A DNA stretch of 64,000 nucleotides from Maribacter sp. HTCC2170 (GTDB lineage Bacteria; Bacteroidota; Bacteroidia; Flavobacteriales; Flavobacteriaceae), in NCBI RefSeq assembly GCF_000153165.2, contig NC_014472.1:3096001-3160000 (forward strand), given 5' to 3'. The translations under genes and the position numbers were made by a program. The stretch's first letter is position 1, and every line of letters starts with the position of its first letter. The notes under the pieces were generated by a model. It saw only the letters and a program-made list of their open reading frames with translations. It was not told the origin of the DNA and did not search any database. Positions 54,245 through 63,995 of the stretch are shown piece by piece.

Positions 54245-54592
54245 ATGATAAAAATATACCATAACCCAAGATGCACTAAATCACGTCAAGGCCTTCAAGC
54301 ACTGGAGAGTTCAGGCGAACAATTTGAAATCATAAAGTATTTAGATACAATTCCAACCAAAGAAGAATTGAAAAAAGTATTGAAAAGTCTAAATATGCCT
54401 GCAGAATTACTAGTGCGTAAGAACGAGGCTATTTGGAAAGAGAACTTTCGTGGAAAAGAGTTAAGCGAAGATGAGATAATAGAAGCTATGATCAAATATC
54501 CAAAACTTATTGAAAGGCCAATAGTTATCAAGGGTAATAAGGCAGTAATTGGCCGACCAACTGAAAAAATTCATGCCCTATTAAAACAATAG
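54245..54592 (+). CDS. ArsC/Spx/YffB-family thioredoxin-fold protein
   Basis: A 115-residue protein beginning MIKIYHNPRCTKSRQGLQAL, with the Cys-x-x-Ser-Arg start of ArsC-type reductases, and KLIERPIVIKGNKAVIGRP late in the sequence, including the family Arg-Pro. It could be a glutaredoxin-dependent arsenate reductase, or the YffB branch with unknown role. No ars operon is adjacent, so the arsenate assignment is weak. Confidence 0.86.
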   Translation: MIKIYHNPRCTKSRQGLQALESSGEQFEIIKYLDTIPTKEELKKVLKSLNMPAELLVRKNEAIWKENFRGKELSEDEIIEAMIKYPKLIERPIVIKGNKAVIGRPTEKIHALLKQ

Positions 54593-54751
54593 GAATACAT
54601 AGTTTCATTTCAGAACACAAATGGTCTTGCAAACACCTTTCTGGCATCTTTCTTGCTACCTAGGCTAACAGGACAAATACTCTTTAACAAAGTTTTAACG
54701 AAGAAGGATTAAACCTTCGATTAATTTTAGAATCTAAAAACCGTTAACATC

Positions 54752-55285
54752 ATGAAAATCAATAGAACACATTTGATTGCCCTATTTGCCTTATTTCTAA
54801 TAGGAGCAGAATTGCAGGCACAATACGGATACGGCAGAGGATATGGATATGGCGGCGGAGGCTATGGTTATGGTCGAGGAGGTTATGGCTATGGAAGGGG
54901 AATGAGTTCAATCCCACAAGCCCAAGCACCTCAAAAAGAACCAGAAAATTTGACTGCTGATCAAATAGTTGATAACGAAATGCCAGCAATTGCATCAGCC
55001 TTGGAGTTAAATGAATTTGAAACCGCAGTACTGAGCAGTGTACTTAAAAAGTATGTACAGGAGCGTATTGAAATGCAAATACTGAAACTGACTCCTGAAA
55101 AAATGCGTGAGGGCATGGAAAAAATAACCGAACGACAAACAGAAGAACTTAAAGCCGGTTTACCTCTCGAAAAGTATGAGGCTTTTGTTGAACTCCAAAA
55201 AAATGGTGTAGCAAAGACCAATAAAGAAAAAAAGAAGAAAGAGAAAAGAAAAAAAAAGAAAAACAAAAAGACCGATAAAGGTTAA
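54752..55285 (+). CDS. Exported Gly/Tyr-rich protein with Lys-rich tail
   Basis: A 177-residue exported protein (signal peptide to AELQAQ near residue 23). Residues 24-50 are a repeat of Gly-Tyr-Gly-Arg units (GYGRGYGYGGGGYGYG), followed by a Gln/Pro linker, an acidic helical domain (about 62-145; LTADQIVDNEMPAIASALEL) and a nearly pure Lys/Glu tail (KEKKKKEKRKKKKNKK). I do not recognise the family. The TonB-dependent receptor-type gene follows after 13 bases, so they are likely cotranscribed, which points to the outer membrane. Confidence 0.8.
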   Translation: MKINRTHLIALFALFLIGAELQAQYGYGRGYGYGGGGYGYGRGGYGYGRGMSSIPQAQAPQKEPENLTADQIVDNEMPAIASALELNEFETAVLSSVLKKYVQERIEMQILKLTPEKMREGMEKITERQTEELKAGLPLEKYEAFVELQKNGVAKTNKEKKKKEKRKKKKNKKTDKG

Positions 55286-55298
55286 CTATACACTTTAA

Positions 55299-57812
55299 AT
55301 GAAACAACTATTCACGTTATTACTCGTATTTACTTCATTAATTACTTTTGCACAAAGACCTCAAGGACAAAGACCGAGTCCAATTAACATAACAGGAATA
55401 GTTTTAGATCAAGATACCGGACAACCCCTAGAATATGCCACTCTCATCTTGCAGAGTTTAAGAAACCCTGATAGGGTTACAGGTGGAATTACCCACGCTA
55501 GCGGTAAATTCAACGTACAGACCATGCCGGGCAGATATAATGTCCGCGTAGAATTCATATCCTATAAAACGTACGTTCTTGAAGCACAAACATTTAGAAG
55601 TTCAACAGATCTTGGTACAATTAGACTTGCTGTAGATGTTGCACAACTCGAAGGTGTTGAAGTCACGGGAGAAAGAACCACTGTTGAATTAAGACTGGAT
55701 AAAAAAATATATAATGTTGGTTCTGACTTAACCGTTAAAGGTGGATCCGTAACAGATGTACTTGATAATGTTCCTTCAGTCTCTGTTGATGTTGAGGGCA
55801 ACATAAGCTTAAGGGGTAATGAAAGTGTACGTATTCTTATTAATGGAAAACCTTCTGCCCTATCGGGACTAAGTACTGAAGCGCTACAACAACTTCCGGC
55901 TGAAGCTATTGAAAAAGTAGAGGTGATTACCAACCCTTCAGCCCGATACGATGCTGAAGGAACAGCTGGTATTTTGAACATAGTATTGAAACAAAGTAAA
56001 ACGGCAGGTGTAAATGGCTCTATGAGCTTAAATGTAGGTCATCCTGAAAGTTACGGAGCTACAGTAAATCTGAATCTAAGACGTGATAAATTCAATATAT
56101 TCACGAATACTTCATATAGCTATAGAAGTGGCCCTGGAAAGGCCCTGTTTGAACAAGAAAATTTCAATCAGGATGGAAGTACGGCCAGCTTCCAAAATGA
56201 ATACCGGGATTATAGTAGGGTAAGAAAAGGAATCAATACAAGTTTTGGTTTTGAATATTTCATTGATTCCACTAGTAGTATTACCAATTCATTTGTCTAT
56301 AGGAACTCAACCGGTGAGGATGATACAAGTATTGATTTTTTCAATTTTGACGCACTAAACAATCCTACAATAGCAAGGAATAGATCTTCTTTTGAAACTG
56401 AAGATGATGAGAGTATTCAATATTCAGTGAACTATTTAAAGAAATTTGATAAAGATGGACACGAGCTTAAGATGGACTATCAATACTCAACTGGAAATGA
56501 ACTGGAGAGTTCAAAAATAGACGAATCAATTGTTGGTGAAAGTACTTTTTTTCCTACCGAACAAACATTAAATGATGAAAGACAAATACGACAGCTAATT
56601 CAGATGGATTATACCTTACCATTTGGTAAAGAGAACAAATCTCAATTTGAATTTGGTTATAGAGGTACTTTTAATAATTTCAACACCGATTTTGATTTTG
56701 GAATTCTCGAAAACAATATATTACAAAGCGACCCAAATTTTAGCAATGAACTCAACTATCAAGAAAATGTAAATGCGGCCTATACTCAACTTGGAACAAA
56801 ATTGAATAAATGGAACTTTCTTGGTGGACTTCGAATGGAATCCTCAGATATAGATGTTCAGTTGTTGGAAACAAATGATTTAACCAATAAAAAGTACACG
56901 GATTGGTTTCCCTCTGTATTTGTTGGGTATGAATTCACTGATAAAGAACAGGTTACAATAAGTTATAGTAGAAGATTACGAAGACCAAGATCTAGATTCA
57001 TCAATCCTTTCCCATCAAGAACGAGTAATACTAATTTATTTCAGGGTAATCCCAATTTAGACCCAACGTATACCAACGCCTTTGATCTCGGCTATTTAAA
57101 ACGGTGGGACAAATTCACCTTTAATACTTCCGCCTATTATAACAAATCAACTGGAGTATTCCAATTCATAACACAGGAAACTGGCGATTTCGTTGAAATA
57201 GAAAACCCAAATGATCCATTGAACCCTATTCTTGTGCCCGTACAGGTGCGAACGCCAATAAATTTGGCAACTGAAAGTAGAACTGGTATGGAGGTCACTA
57301 CCTCTTATATACCTAAAAGAAATTGGAGATTGAGTTGGAATTTGAACCTCTTTCAGCGTAATCAAAAGGGAAGTCATAGCTATACTAACTCTATGAATCA
57401 AGTAATTTCACAGGATTTTAATACTGAAAATTTTACATGGTTCACAAGATTCAGTGCAAAACTTCCATTACCTGGTACGATTGATTTTCAAACCAATATG
57501 TTTTATATGGGACCTTCTGAAGGTGCTCAATCTAAGTACAAAAGTATGCTAAGCACGAATATGGCTTTTAGCAAAGACCTTATAAAAGATAAGGCAACTG
57601 TTTCTTTAAATATCAGTGATTTGTTCAATACTAGAAAACGTAGAAGTGAAACGAGAACAGACAATGTTCTTACATATAGCGAATTTCAACGTAGGCAACG
57701 TTCAATTAGATTGTCTTTCTTATATCGATTCAATCAACCACAAAATCAAAGAAACAGAAGCGGACAACGTAATGGAGGTGGTGGAGATGATTTTGAGTTT
57801 GAGGAGGGGTAA
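55299..57812 (+). CDS. TonB-dependent receptor-type outer-membrane protein
   Basis: An 837-residue exported protein: signal peptide (to ITFAQ), a carboxypeptidase-regulatory-like domain (about 28-110; ITGIVLDQDTGQPLEYATL), a plug-like region (about 115-225; TVKGGSVTDVLDNVPSVSVDVEGNISLRGNESV with RILINGKPSAL), and a C-terminal outer-membrane beta-barrel of the OMP_b-brl_3 kind. No SusD partner follows. A Gly/Asp-rich end (GGGGDDFEFEEG) closes the protein. Its ligand may be related to the preceding Gly/Tyr-rich protein, but this is inference. Confidence 0.87.
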   Translation: MKQLFTLLLVFTSLITFAQRPQGQRPSPINITGIVLDQDTGQPLEYATLILQSLRNPDRVTGGITHASGKFNVQTMPGRYNVRVEFISYKTYVLEAQTFRSSTDLGTIRLAVDVAQLEGVEVTGERTTVELRLDKKIYNVGSDLTVKGGSVTDVLDNVPSVSVDVEGNISLRGNESVRILINGKPSALSGLSTEALQQLPAEAIEKVEVITNPSARYDAEGTAGILNIVLKQSKTAGVNGSMSLNVGHPESYGATVNLNLRRDKFNIFTNTSYSYRSGPGKALFEQENFNQDGSTASFQNEYRDYSRVRKGINTSFGFEYFIDSTSSITNSFVYRNSTGEDDTSIDFFNFDALNNPTIARNRSSFETEDDESIQYSVNYLKKFDKDGHELKMDYQYSTGNELESSKIDESIVGESTFFPTEQTLNDERQIRQLIQMDYTLPFGKENKSQFEFGYRGTFNNFNTDFDFGILENNILQSDPNFSNELNYQENVNAAYTQLGTKLNKWNFLGGLRMESSDIDVQLLETNDLTNKKYTDWFPSVFVGYEFTDKEQVTISYSRRLRRPRSRFINPFPSRTSNTNLFQGNPNLDPTYTNAFDLGYLKRWDKFTFNTSAYYNKSTGVFQFITQETGDFVEIENPNDPLNPILVPVQVRTPINLATESRTGMEVTTSYIPKRNWRLSWNLNLFQRNQKGSHSYTNSMNQVISQDFNTENFTWFTRFSAKLPLPGTIDFQTNMFYMGPSEGAQSKYKSMLSTNMAFSKDLIKDKATVSLNISDLFNTRKRRSETRTDNVLTYSEFQRRQRSIRLSFLYRFNQPQNQRNRSGQRNGGGGDDFEFEEG

Positions 57813-57837
57813 TTAAATTCAGAAATAACAATAAATA

Positions 57838-57863
57838 AAAAAGGAGCCAATTGGCTCCTTTTT
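57838..57863. terminator. Bidirectional terminator
   Basis: AAAAAGGAGCCAA (57838-57850) is the exact reverse complement of TTGGCTCCTTTTT (57851-57863). It lies between the convergent receptor-type gene and the 58-residue protein gene. Confidence 0.85.
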
Positions 57864-58040
57864 CTATTCTTCTAAACGCGCAGCTCTTTTGGCTTTACGC
57901 TTTTCTTTCATTAATTCCCTAATATTTCCGAACAACCAATATGGCACTACGAATGTCAATAAGAAAATCATTAACCAGAATCCAATGGTCAAAATGGTTA
58001 AAAAGGCTAAAAATCCTAAATATTGGTCGAATTCGAACAT
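57864..58040 (-). CDS. 58-residue single-pass membrane protein with basic tail
   Basis: A short gene not overlapping others. The product begins MFEFDQYLGFLAFLT, has a hydrophobic span over residues 7-37 and a charged C-terminal tail (RELMKEKRKAKRAARLEE). Topology is inner membrane with the tail in the cytoplasm, by the positive-inside rule. It ends immediately before a terminator and is clear of any other frame. Family not recognised; likely conserved in flavobacteria. Confidence 0.72.
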   Translation of the reverse strand: MFEFDQYLGFLAFLTILTIGFWLMIFLLTFVVPYWLFGNIRELMKEKRKAKRAARLEE

Positions 58041-58163
58041 CTGTTTTTAATTTATTATACAAAGATACTTTGAAAAGAATCAAAAGAGCAAATCAAATGT
58101 AAAAAAAATCTTTTTTTATTAAAAATTAAGCATATCCAAGAGGGTTAAAATCCACCAATGAAG

Positions 58164-58171
58164 TACCTTTG
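58164..58171 (+). promoter_or_regulatory. -7 promoter element of fumC
   Basis: TACCTTTG matches TAnnTTTG and ends 22 bases before ATG 58194. It lies after the longer possible start at 58158, supporting the shorter protein. Confidence 0.45.
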
Positions 58172-58193
58172 TAGTAAACCAAAATACCCTATT

Positions 58194-59591
58194 ATGAGTT
58201 TCAGAATTGAAAAAGACACGATGGGAAAAGTTGAGGTGCCATCCGATAAATATTGGGGTGCACAGACTGAACGTTCCCGAAATAATTTTAAGATTGGGCC
58301 ATCAGCTTCCATGCCGTTGGACATTGTTTACGGATTTGCTTACTTAAAAAAAGCTGCGGCCTATGCAAACCACGAACTTGGTGTACTAGCGGTTGAAAAA
58401 AGAGATTTGATTGCTACCGTCTGCGATGAAATATTGGATGGTAAACATGATGACCAATTTCCCTTGGTTATTTGGCAAACTGGATCAGGCACGCAAAGTA
58501 ATATGAACGTGAACGAGGTTATTGCCAATCGCGCTCATGAAATTGCTGGAAAAGTTATTGGTGAAGGTGAAAAGACCATACAACCAAATGACGATGTGAA
58601 CAAATCCCAATCATCCAATGACACATTTCCTACTGGAATGCATATTGCCGCCTACAAGAAAATTGTAGAGGTAACCATACCAGGGGTGACACAGTTGAAA
58701 AATACATTGGTAAAAAAAGCACAGGATTTTAAAGGTGTGGTAAAAATTGGGCGTACCCATTTAATGGATGCCACTCCCCTAACCTTAGGACAAGAATTTT
58801 CTGGTTACGCTTCTCAATTGGAACATGGTTTAAAAGCTTTACAGAATACTCTGGACCACATGAGTGAATTGGCCTTGGGCGGAACCGCAGTTGGCACAGG
58901 ACTCAACACACCCAAAGGGTACGATGTCACTGTAGCAAAACACATTGCAAAATTTACCAGCTTACCTTTTAAAACGGCTGAAAATAAATTTGAAGCACTT
59001 GCGGCCCATGATGCCATTGTTGAGAGCCATGGAGCATTGAAACAGTTGGCGGTTTCGTTGAACAAAATCGCTAATGATGTACGTATGATGGCTTCAGGAC
59101 CACGTTCTGGTATAGGGGAAATCATTATTCCTGCAAATGAGCCAGGTAGCTCAATTATGCCGGGAAAAGTGAACCCAACACAGTGTGAAGCGTTGACTAT
59201 GGTTTGTGCCCAAGTAATGGGTAATGATGTTGCCGTCTCTGTAGGAGGAACTCAGGGGCATTATGAACTCAATGTATTCAAACCAGTAATGGCTGCTAAC
59301 ATTTTGCAGTCAGCGGAGCTCTTAGGCCACGCTTGCATTAGTTTTGATGTAAACTGTGCTGCAGGTATTGAACCAAATCATGAGGTGATTAAAGAGCTTT
59401 TGAACAATTCTTTAATGCTGGTAACTGCCTTGAACACAAAAATTGGATATTACAAAGCAGCGGAAATTGCAAATACGGCCCATAAAAATGGGACGACCTT
59501 AAAAGAAGAAGCTGTTAATTTGGGCTATGTTACTCCAGAAGATTATGATGAGTGGGTTAAGCCAGAGGATATGGTTGGTAGTTTAAAATAA
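58194..59591 (+). CDS. fumC: Class II fumarate hydratase
   Basis: A 465-residue TCA-cycle enzyme converting fumarate to L-malate without an iron-sulfur cluster. It starts [28 protein letters not shown]; the fumarase/aspartase superfamily signature [11 protein letters not shown] is intact, as are QSSNDTFPT and [16 protein letters not shown]. The length equals that of other FumC. Start set downstream of the promoter box. No TCA genes are adjacent. Confidence 0.96.
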   Translation: MSFRIEKDTMGKVEVPSDKYWGAQTERSRNNFKIGPSASMPLDIVYGFAYLKKAAAYANHELGVLAVEKRDLIATVCDEILDGKHDDQFPLVIWQTGSGTQSNMNVNEVIANRAHEIAGKVIGEGEKTIQPNDDVNKSQSSNDTFPTGMHIAAYKKIVEVTIPGVTQLKNTLVKKAQDFKGVVKIGRTHLMDATPLTLGQEFSGYASQLEHGLKALQNTLDHMSELALGGTAVGTGLNTPKGYDVTVAKHIAKFTSLPFKTAENKFEALAAHDAIVESHGALKQLAVSLNKIANDVRMMASGPRSGIGEIIIPANEPGSSIMPGKVNPTQCEALTMVCAQVMGNDVAVSVGGTQGHYELNVFKPVMAANILQSAELLGHACISFDVNCAAGIEPNHEVIKELLNNSLMLVTALNTKIGYYKAAEIANTAHKNGTTLKEEAVNLGYVTPEDYDEWVKPEDMVGSLK

Positions 59592-59610
59592 CATTTCTAT
59601 ATACATCATA

Positions 59611-59644
59611 AAAAAGGGGCAATCAATTAAGATTGCCCCTTTTT
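59611..59644. terminator. Bidirectional terminator
   Basis: AAAAAGGGGCAATC (59611-59624) is complementary to GATTGCCCCTTTTT (59631-59644), loop of six, between convergent fumC and the coiled-coil gene. Confidence 0.9.
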
Positions 59645-59665
59645 AATATAAATGGATAGTGTGTA

Positions 59666-60553
59666 CTATTTTAAAGTGAACTTAGAAGTTCCCAATAATT
59701 TCAATTTGTCATCATAAACATTTACCATGTAATTTCCTTTTTGGAAATCACCAGATGGCTTATTAATATAATCACAAACATCTAAAGACTTGTTCTCATA
59801 GTAAAAATTAGTTCCTTTACTATAAGTTACAGAAGCACCATCATCGTTAGTTTTTGAATAGCTCTCACCAAGAACGTTACCTTGAGGGTCAAGAACTTCA
59901 ACAAAAAATTCTCTATCTCCAGCTTCAGAAATTACGTTGTCAGCAACTGTAAAACAGATTTTGAATTTATCAGTAGCTCTTGCTCTTGAAGTAGAAACCA
60001 GCTTACCGCTATTACGTTCTCTAACCGCGTCAACACTGAACTTAGAAAGATTCAAAGCAGATCCTTTTTCAACAACATCAGCTAACTGAGTGTTCTGAAC
60101 CACTAAAGAATCATTAAAAACAGTTTGCTTTTCCAATTCAACATACGTACTGTCACGTTGCATAGCAATCATTGTATTTGATCTTGTAAGGGAATCAACT
60201 TGCGCGAGCAATTGTTCTCTTTCTGCTTTTAAAACACCTACTTGTCTTCTATATCTTGACAATGAGGCAATATCACCCTTCATGCTTTTTACAGAATCGA
60301 TGTATTTTGCAATATTGTCTCTTGCAGTTACCAACTCCTCATTAGTTGCATTGCTTTCCAAAATTGCTTTGTCATATTCTGACTTTAAGCTGTTAAGGTC
60401 TTCAACTACCAACTCCTTTTCCTGTGTTAGTACAGTCTCAGTCTTTTTCTTGTCTTGGTAAAGACTAACTGTGTAGATGATTACACCTAAAAGTATTACG
60501 CCTAGCAATCCTGCCAATACTTTTAATCCATTGTTGTTCTTTGTCTCAGTCAT
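59666..60553 (-). CDS. Membrane-anchored coiled-coil protein
   Basis: A 295-residue protein with one N-terminal helix (residues 10-30; VLAGLLGVILLGVIIYTVSLY), a long coiled coil (about 32-165) with heptads such as LVVEDLNSLKSEYDKAILES and LKAEREQLLAQVDSL, and a C-terminal beta-type domain (about 195-295; FKICFTVADNVISEAGDREFFVEVLDPQGNVLGES). I do not recognise the family, though the architecture is common in Bacteroidota. Probably faces the periplasm. Confidence 0.84.
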   Translation of the reverse strand: MTETKNNNGLKVLAGLLGVILLGVIIYTVSLYQDKKKTETVLTQEKELVVEDLNSLKSEYDKAILESNATNEELVTARDNIAKYIDSVKSMKGDIASLSRYRRQVGVLKAEREQLLAQVDSLTRSNTMIAMQRDSTYVELEKQTVFNDSLVVQNTQLADVVEKGSALNLSKFSVDAVRERNSGKLVSTSRARATDKFKICFTVADNVISEAGDREFFVEVLDPQGNVLGESYSKTNDDGASVTYSKGTNFYYENKSLDVCDYINKPSGDFQKGNYMVNVYDDKLKLLGTSKFTLK

Positions 60554-60722
60554 AATGTTAAAAATTAATTAACCTTTTTACTTTAAATAAAGTGTTTGTT
60601 CGTTTTCTATATACGGTTCATTTTAACGATTGGATTTTTTAGGATTAAAAAAATTAACATTTTTAGGACGATAAGAAATTCATATTCTAACTTTATGGTT
60701 TAAATTAAGTAAAACAATATGG

Positions 60723-61196
60723 ATGCCAACACAGATAATTCCCTTTAACCCTAAGTATATCAATAACTTCCGTGATTTGAACATTGCATGGTTAGAAAAG
60801 TATTTTTATGTTGAACCCAAGGACAAAGAACTTCTAGAAAATTGTGAAAAATCAATAATAGAAAAAGGTGGATTCATCTTTTTTGCTGAATATGACGGAA
60901 AAATAGTAGGATGCTTTTCTTTTATTCCATTTAATGACACAATTTTCGAGTTAGGCAAAATGGCCGTTGACCCGAAATTTCAAGGTTATAAAATTGGACA
61001 ATCACTTTTGGGTTTTGCAATAGATTTTGCTAAAGAAAAACAATGGAGCAAAATAGTTCTTTACTCTAGTTCAAAGCTACCCACGGCAGTTTATATTTAT
61101 GAAAAATATGGTTTTAAGCATGTAGAGTTGGAAAAAGACCTACCTTATGTAAGAAGTGATGTAAAAATGGAACTGGAATTAAATCTTGAAAAATGA
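60723..61196 (+). CDS. GNAT-family N-acetyltransferase
   Basis: A 157-residue acetyltransferase. Motif A is LGKMAVDPKFQGYKIGQSLLGFAIDFAK (Q-x-x-G-x-G/I), followed by LYSSSKLPTAVYIYEKYGFKHVELE. Start at ATG 60723, the second ATG in ATGGATGCC (60720 is out of frame). The stop overlaps the next gene by four bases (ATGA). Substrate unknown. Confidence 0.88.
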   Translation: MPTQIIPFNPKYINNFRDLNIAWLEKYFYVEPKDKELLENCEKSIIEKGGFIFFAEYDGKIVGCFSFIPFNDTIFELGKMAVDPKFQGYKIGQSLLGFAIDFAKEKQWSKIVLYSSSKLPTAVYIYEKYGFKHVELEKDLPYVRSDVKMELELNLEK

Positions 61197-62017
61197 AAAA
61201 ATCAATACTCCCCTTAATTGTGATTACATTACTGGTAATTTCCTGTAAGGATAAAAAAAAGAATAGCCCTTTACTGGATTCAGAACCCAAGTTAGAAGCG
61301 GATGGAGTACCACCCCCACCTCCAAAAATTGAAAAGCATAGTGAAACGGATATTGTTATTATTCCAATTGAACATGCCACGGCAATTTTGGAATGGAAGG
61401 ATATTACAGTTTATGTTGATCCAGTTGGAGGTTCAGAAGCTTTTAAAGATCAAAAACAACCTGATTTAATATTGATCACTGATATTCACGGAGATCATTT
61501 TAATTTAGAGACTATACATAGTCTAAACACAAAAAATGCAAAAATCATTGTTCCTCAAGCCGTGGCCGACAAAATGCCGGAGGAATTCACTCCTCAAATT
61601 GATGTCTTAAACAATGGGGATTCTAAAAATCGGTATGGAATAAAAGTAGAAGCAATTCCTATGTACAATCTTCGGGAAGAGGCAAAGAAATTCCATGTAA
61701 AAGGCCGTGGAAATGGGTATGTACTGAATATGGAAGGGCAAAGAATCTATTTTTCAGGTGATACTGAAGATATCCCAGAAATGAGAGCATTAAAGAACAT
61801 AGACAAAGCTTTCGTTTGCATGAACCTACCATATACAATGACTGTGGAAAGTGCTGCCGATGCCGTTCTGGAATTTAAACCCAAACAAGTATATCCTTAT
61901 CACTATCGAGGAAAGCCAGACATTGGTGATGTCGCCAAATTCAAAAAATTTGTGAATAAAACGAATCCTGATATTGAAGTAATCCAATTAGATTGGTATC
62001 CCAATGATGCATTCTAA
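61193..62017 (+). CDS. UlaG-like metallo-hydrolase lipoprotein
   Basis: A 274-residue lipoprotein (lipobox VISC, Cys18, followed by KDKKK) with a Pro-rich linker (PPPPPK) and a metallo-beta-lactamase-like domain: HATAILEWKDITVYVDPVGG, ITDIHGDHFN (D-x-H-x-D-H-like metal motif) and ISGD-like YFSGDTEDIPEM. The His/Asp metal set is reduced compared with true beta-lactamases, as in the UlaG group. It is translationally coupled with the GNAT gene. The extracytoplasmic location is unusual for this group. Confidence 0.86.
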   Translation: MKKSILPLIVITLLVISCKDKKKNSPLLDSEPKLEADGVPPPPPKIEKHSETDIVIIPIEHATAILEWKDITVYVDPVGGSEAFKDQKQPDLILITDIHGDHFNLETIHSLNTKNAKIIVPQAVADKMPEEFTPQIDVLNNGDSKNRYGIKVEAIPMYNLREEAKKFHVKGRGNGYVLNMEGQRIYFSGDTEDIPEMRALKNIDKAFVCMNLPYTMTVESAADAVLEFKPKQVYPYHYRGKPDIGDVAKFKKFVNKTNPDIEVIQLDWYPNDAF

Positions 62018-62088
62018 TCAAAATCTGTTCGGTTGAGCCAAATCGAGACCTAAATATCCAAACTTAATACGACTTGGCAATATGATTA

Positions 62089-63780
62089 TTATCGTATCAA
62101 CTTCTTGTACTTGATACGTTTTGGTATCAAATCACCACCCAGTCGTTTCTTTTTATTCTCTTCATAATCGGAGAAAGAACCTTCAAAGAAATACACTTGG
62201 GAATCACCTTCAAAAGCTAATATATGTGTGCATATTCTGTCTAGAAACCATCTATCGTGAGAGATAACCACTGCACAACCAGCAAAATTTTCCAGACCTT
62301 CTTCCAAGGCACGTAATGTATTGACATCTAAGTCATTAGTAGGTTCATCTAAAAGTAATACATTGCCTTCTTCTTTTAAGGTCATGGCCAAATGAAGGCG
62401 GTTTCTTTCTCCACCAGATAGCATATTAACTTTTTTATTTTGTTCACTACCAGAAAAATTAAAACGACTTAAATAAGCTCTTGAATTCACTTGCCTACCC
62501 CCCATCATAACGAGCTCCTGCTCATCGCTGAAATTTTGCCAAATTGTTTTCTCTGGGTCAATGTTCGAATGGCTCTGATCAACATATGCGATCTTAGCTG
62601 TATCCCCGACAACAAACTCACCCTTATCTGGAGTTTCCTCTCCCATTATCATTCTAAAAATAGTGGTCTTACCAGCACCATTAGGGCCTATAACCCCAAC
62701 TATCCCAGCCTGCGGTAGATTAAAATTCAAATCCTCATAGAGCAATTTATCTTCATACCCTTTACTTACCCCATTAGCTTCAATAACGTTTGTTCCTAAT
62801 CGAGGGCCATTGGGTATATATATTTCCAACTTCTCATCAAGCTGTTTTTGGTCTTGGCTCATGAGCTTGTCGTAATTCTTTAAACGTGCTTTTTGTTTGG
62901 TCTGCCTGCCCTTAGCTCCTTGCCTAACCCATTCCAGCTCTCGTTCCAAAGTTTTTTGACGTTTTGAGGCCGTTTTGCTTTCTTGAGCCAATCGCTTTGA
63001 TTTTTGATCCAACCAACTGGAATAGTTTCCTTTCCAGGGAATACCTTCTCCACGGTCCAACTCCAAAATCCAACCTGCAACATTGTCCAAGAAATAACGG
63101 TCATGCGTTACTGCGATTACAGTTCCTTTATATTGTGCCAAATGATGTTCTAACCAATGTACCGATTCAGCATCTAAGTGGTTAGTTGGTTCGTCTAAAA
63201 GCAAAATCTCAGGTTCTTGTAACAATAACCTACATAAGGCAACCCGTCTTCGCTCTCCTCCTGACAGAACACCAATCTTTTTATCGCCATCTGGAGTACG
63301 AAGGGCATCCATGGCTATTTCAAGTTTAGTGTCCAATTCCCAAGCATTAGAAGCATCTATTTGATCTTGTAAAGCAGCCTGCCTATCCATAAGCTTCTGC
63401 ATTTTATCAGCATCTTCATAAACTTCAGGCAAACCAAACATATCATTGATCTTGTTGTATTCATCAAGAATGGCCACAGTCTCTGCCGCTCCTTCTTTCA
63501 CAACCTCCAAAACAGTCTTTTCTTCATCCAGTTTAGGCTCCTGTTCTAAGTAACCAACATTGTAACCAGGAGAAAAAACAACATCTCCCTGGTAGTTCTT
63601 ATCCTCACCTGCTATGATTCGCAATAGTGTAGATTTACCCGAACCATTGAGGCCTAAAATCCCGATTTTGGCACCATAGAAAAAGCTTAGGTATATATTT
63701 TTTAGTACCGGGGTGTTCGCATTTTTATACGTTTTAGTAACCCCGGACATTGAGAAAATGACTTTCTTATCGTCAGACAT
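62089..63780 (-). CDS. ettA: ABC-F ATPase EttA (energy-dependent translational throttle)
   Basis: A 563-residue tandem-ABC ATPase without membrane segments. Two cassettes are visible: Walker A GLNGSGKSTL and GPNGAGKTTI, signatures LSGGERRRV and LSGGERNRL, and Walker B LLLDEPTNHLD and LLLDEPTNDLD. Between them lies the arm/linker with a basic KRLAQESKTASKRQKTLERE stretch. These and the length are those of EttA, which gates ribosomal translation initiation. A short membrane-protein gene precedes it. Confidence 0.95.
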   Translation of the reverse strand: MSDDKKVIFSMSGVTKTYKNANTPVLKNIYLSFFYGAKIGILGLNGSGKSTLLRIIAGEDKNYQGDVVFSPGYNVGYLEQEPKLDEEKTVLEVVKEGAAETVAILDEYNKINDMFGLPEVYEDADKMQKLMDRQAALQDQIDASNAWELDTKLEIAMDALRTPDGDKKIGVLSGGERRRVALCRLLLQEPEILLLDEPTNHLDAESVHWLEHHLAQYKGTVIAVTHDRYFLDNVAGWILELDRGEGIPWKGNYSSWLDQKSKRLAQESKTASKRQKTLERELEWVRQGAKGRQTKQKARLKNYDKLMSQDQKQLDEKLEIYIPNGPRLGTNVIEANGVSKGYEDKLLYEDLNFNLPQAGIVGVIGPNGAGKTTIFRMIMGEETPDKGEFVVGDTAKIAYVDQSHSNIDPEKTIWQNFSDEQELVMMGGRQVNSRAYLSRFNFSGSEQNKKVNMLSGGERNRLHLAMTLKEEGNVLLLDEPTNDLDVNTLRALEEGLENFAGCAVVISHDRWFLDRICTHILAFEGDSQVYFFEGSFSDYEENKKKRLGGDLIPKRIKYKKLIR

Positions 63781-63818
63781 TTGATATTGTATATTAGATT
63801 AATGGATATTTTGGATGA

Positions 63819-63995
63819 TTAAACTCTACCTTTTAGTGCATTGAAAACCCAAGCGATAGCGAAAAAGCCAATACCTACAGAGGCAAAACCCCAACCAGCA
63901 ACTTCGTCATATCTAAAGGCACCTAAAGCAATAAGCGCAAGTCCTACGATTATCATTATAAATGTAGCCCAAGCCAGCACTGTATTCTTATTCAT
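63819..63995 (-). CDS. 58-residue membrane protein, CAL67264-like
   Basis: A short frame beginning MNKNTVLAWATFIMIIVGLALIALGAF, with a second hydrophobic part (GWGFASVGIGFFAIAWVF) and a short basic tail. Two membrane helices are expected. The sequence resembles small proteins annotated CAL67264 family in Flavobacteriaceae. It lies 38 bases upstream of ettA on the same strand. Only five bases of sequence remain upstream of ATG 63995 in the window, so a longer N-terminus is not excluded. Confidence 0.72.
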   Translation of the reverse strand: MNKNTVLAWATFIMIIVGLALIALGAFRYDEVAGWGFASVGIGFFAIAWVFNALKGRV

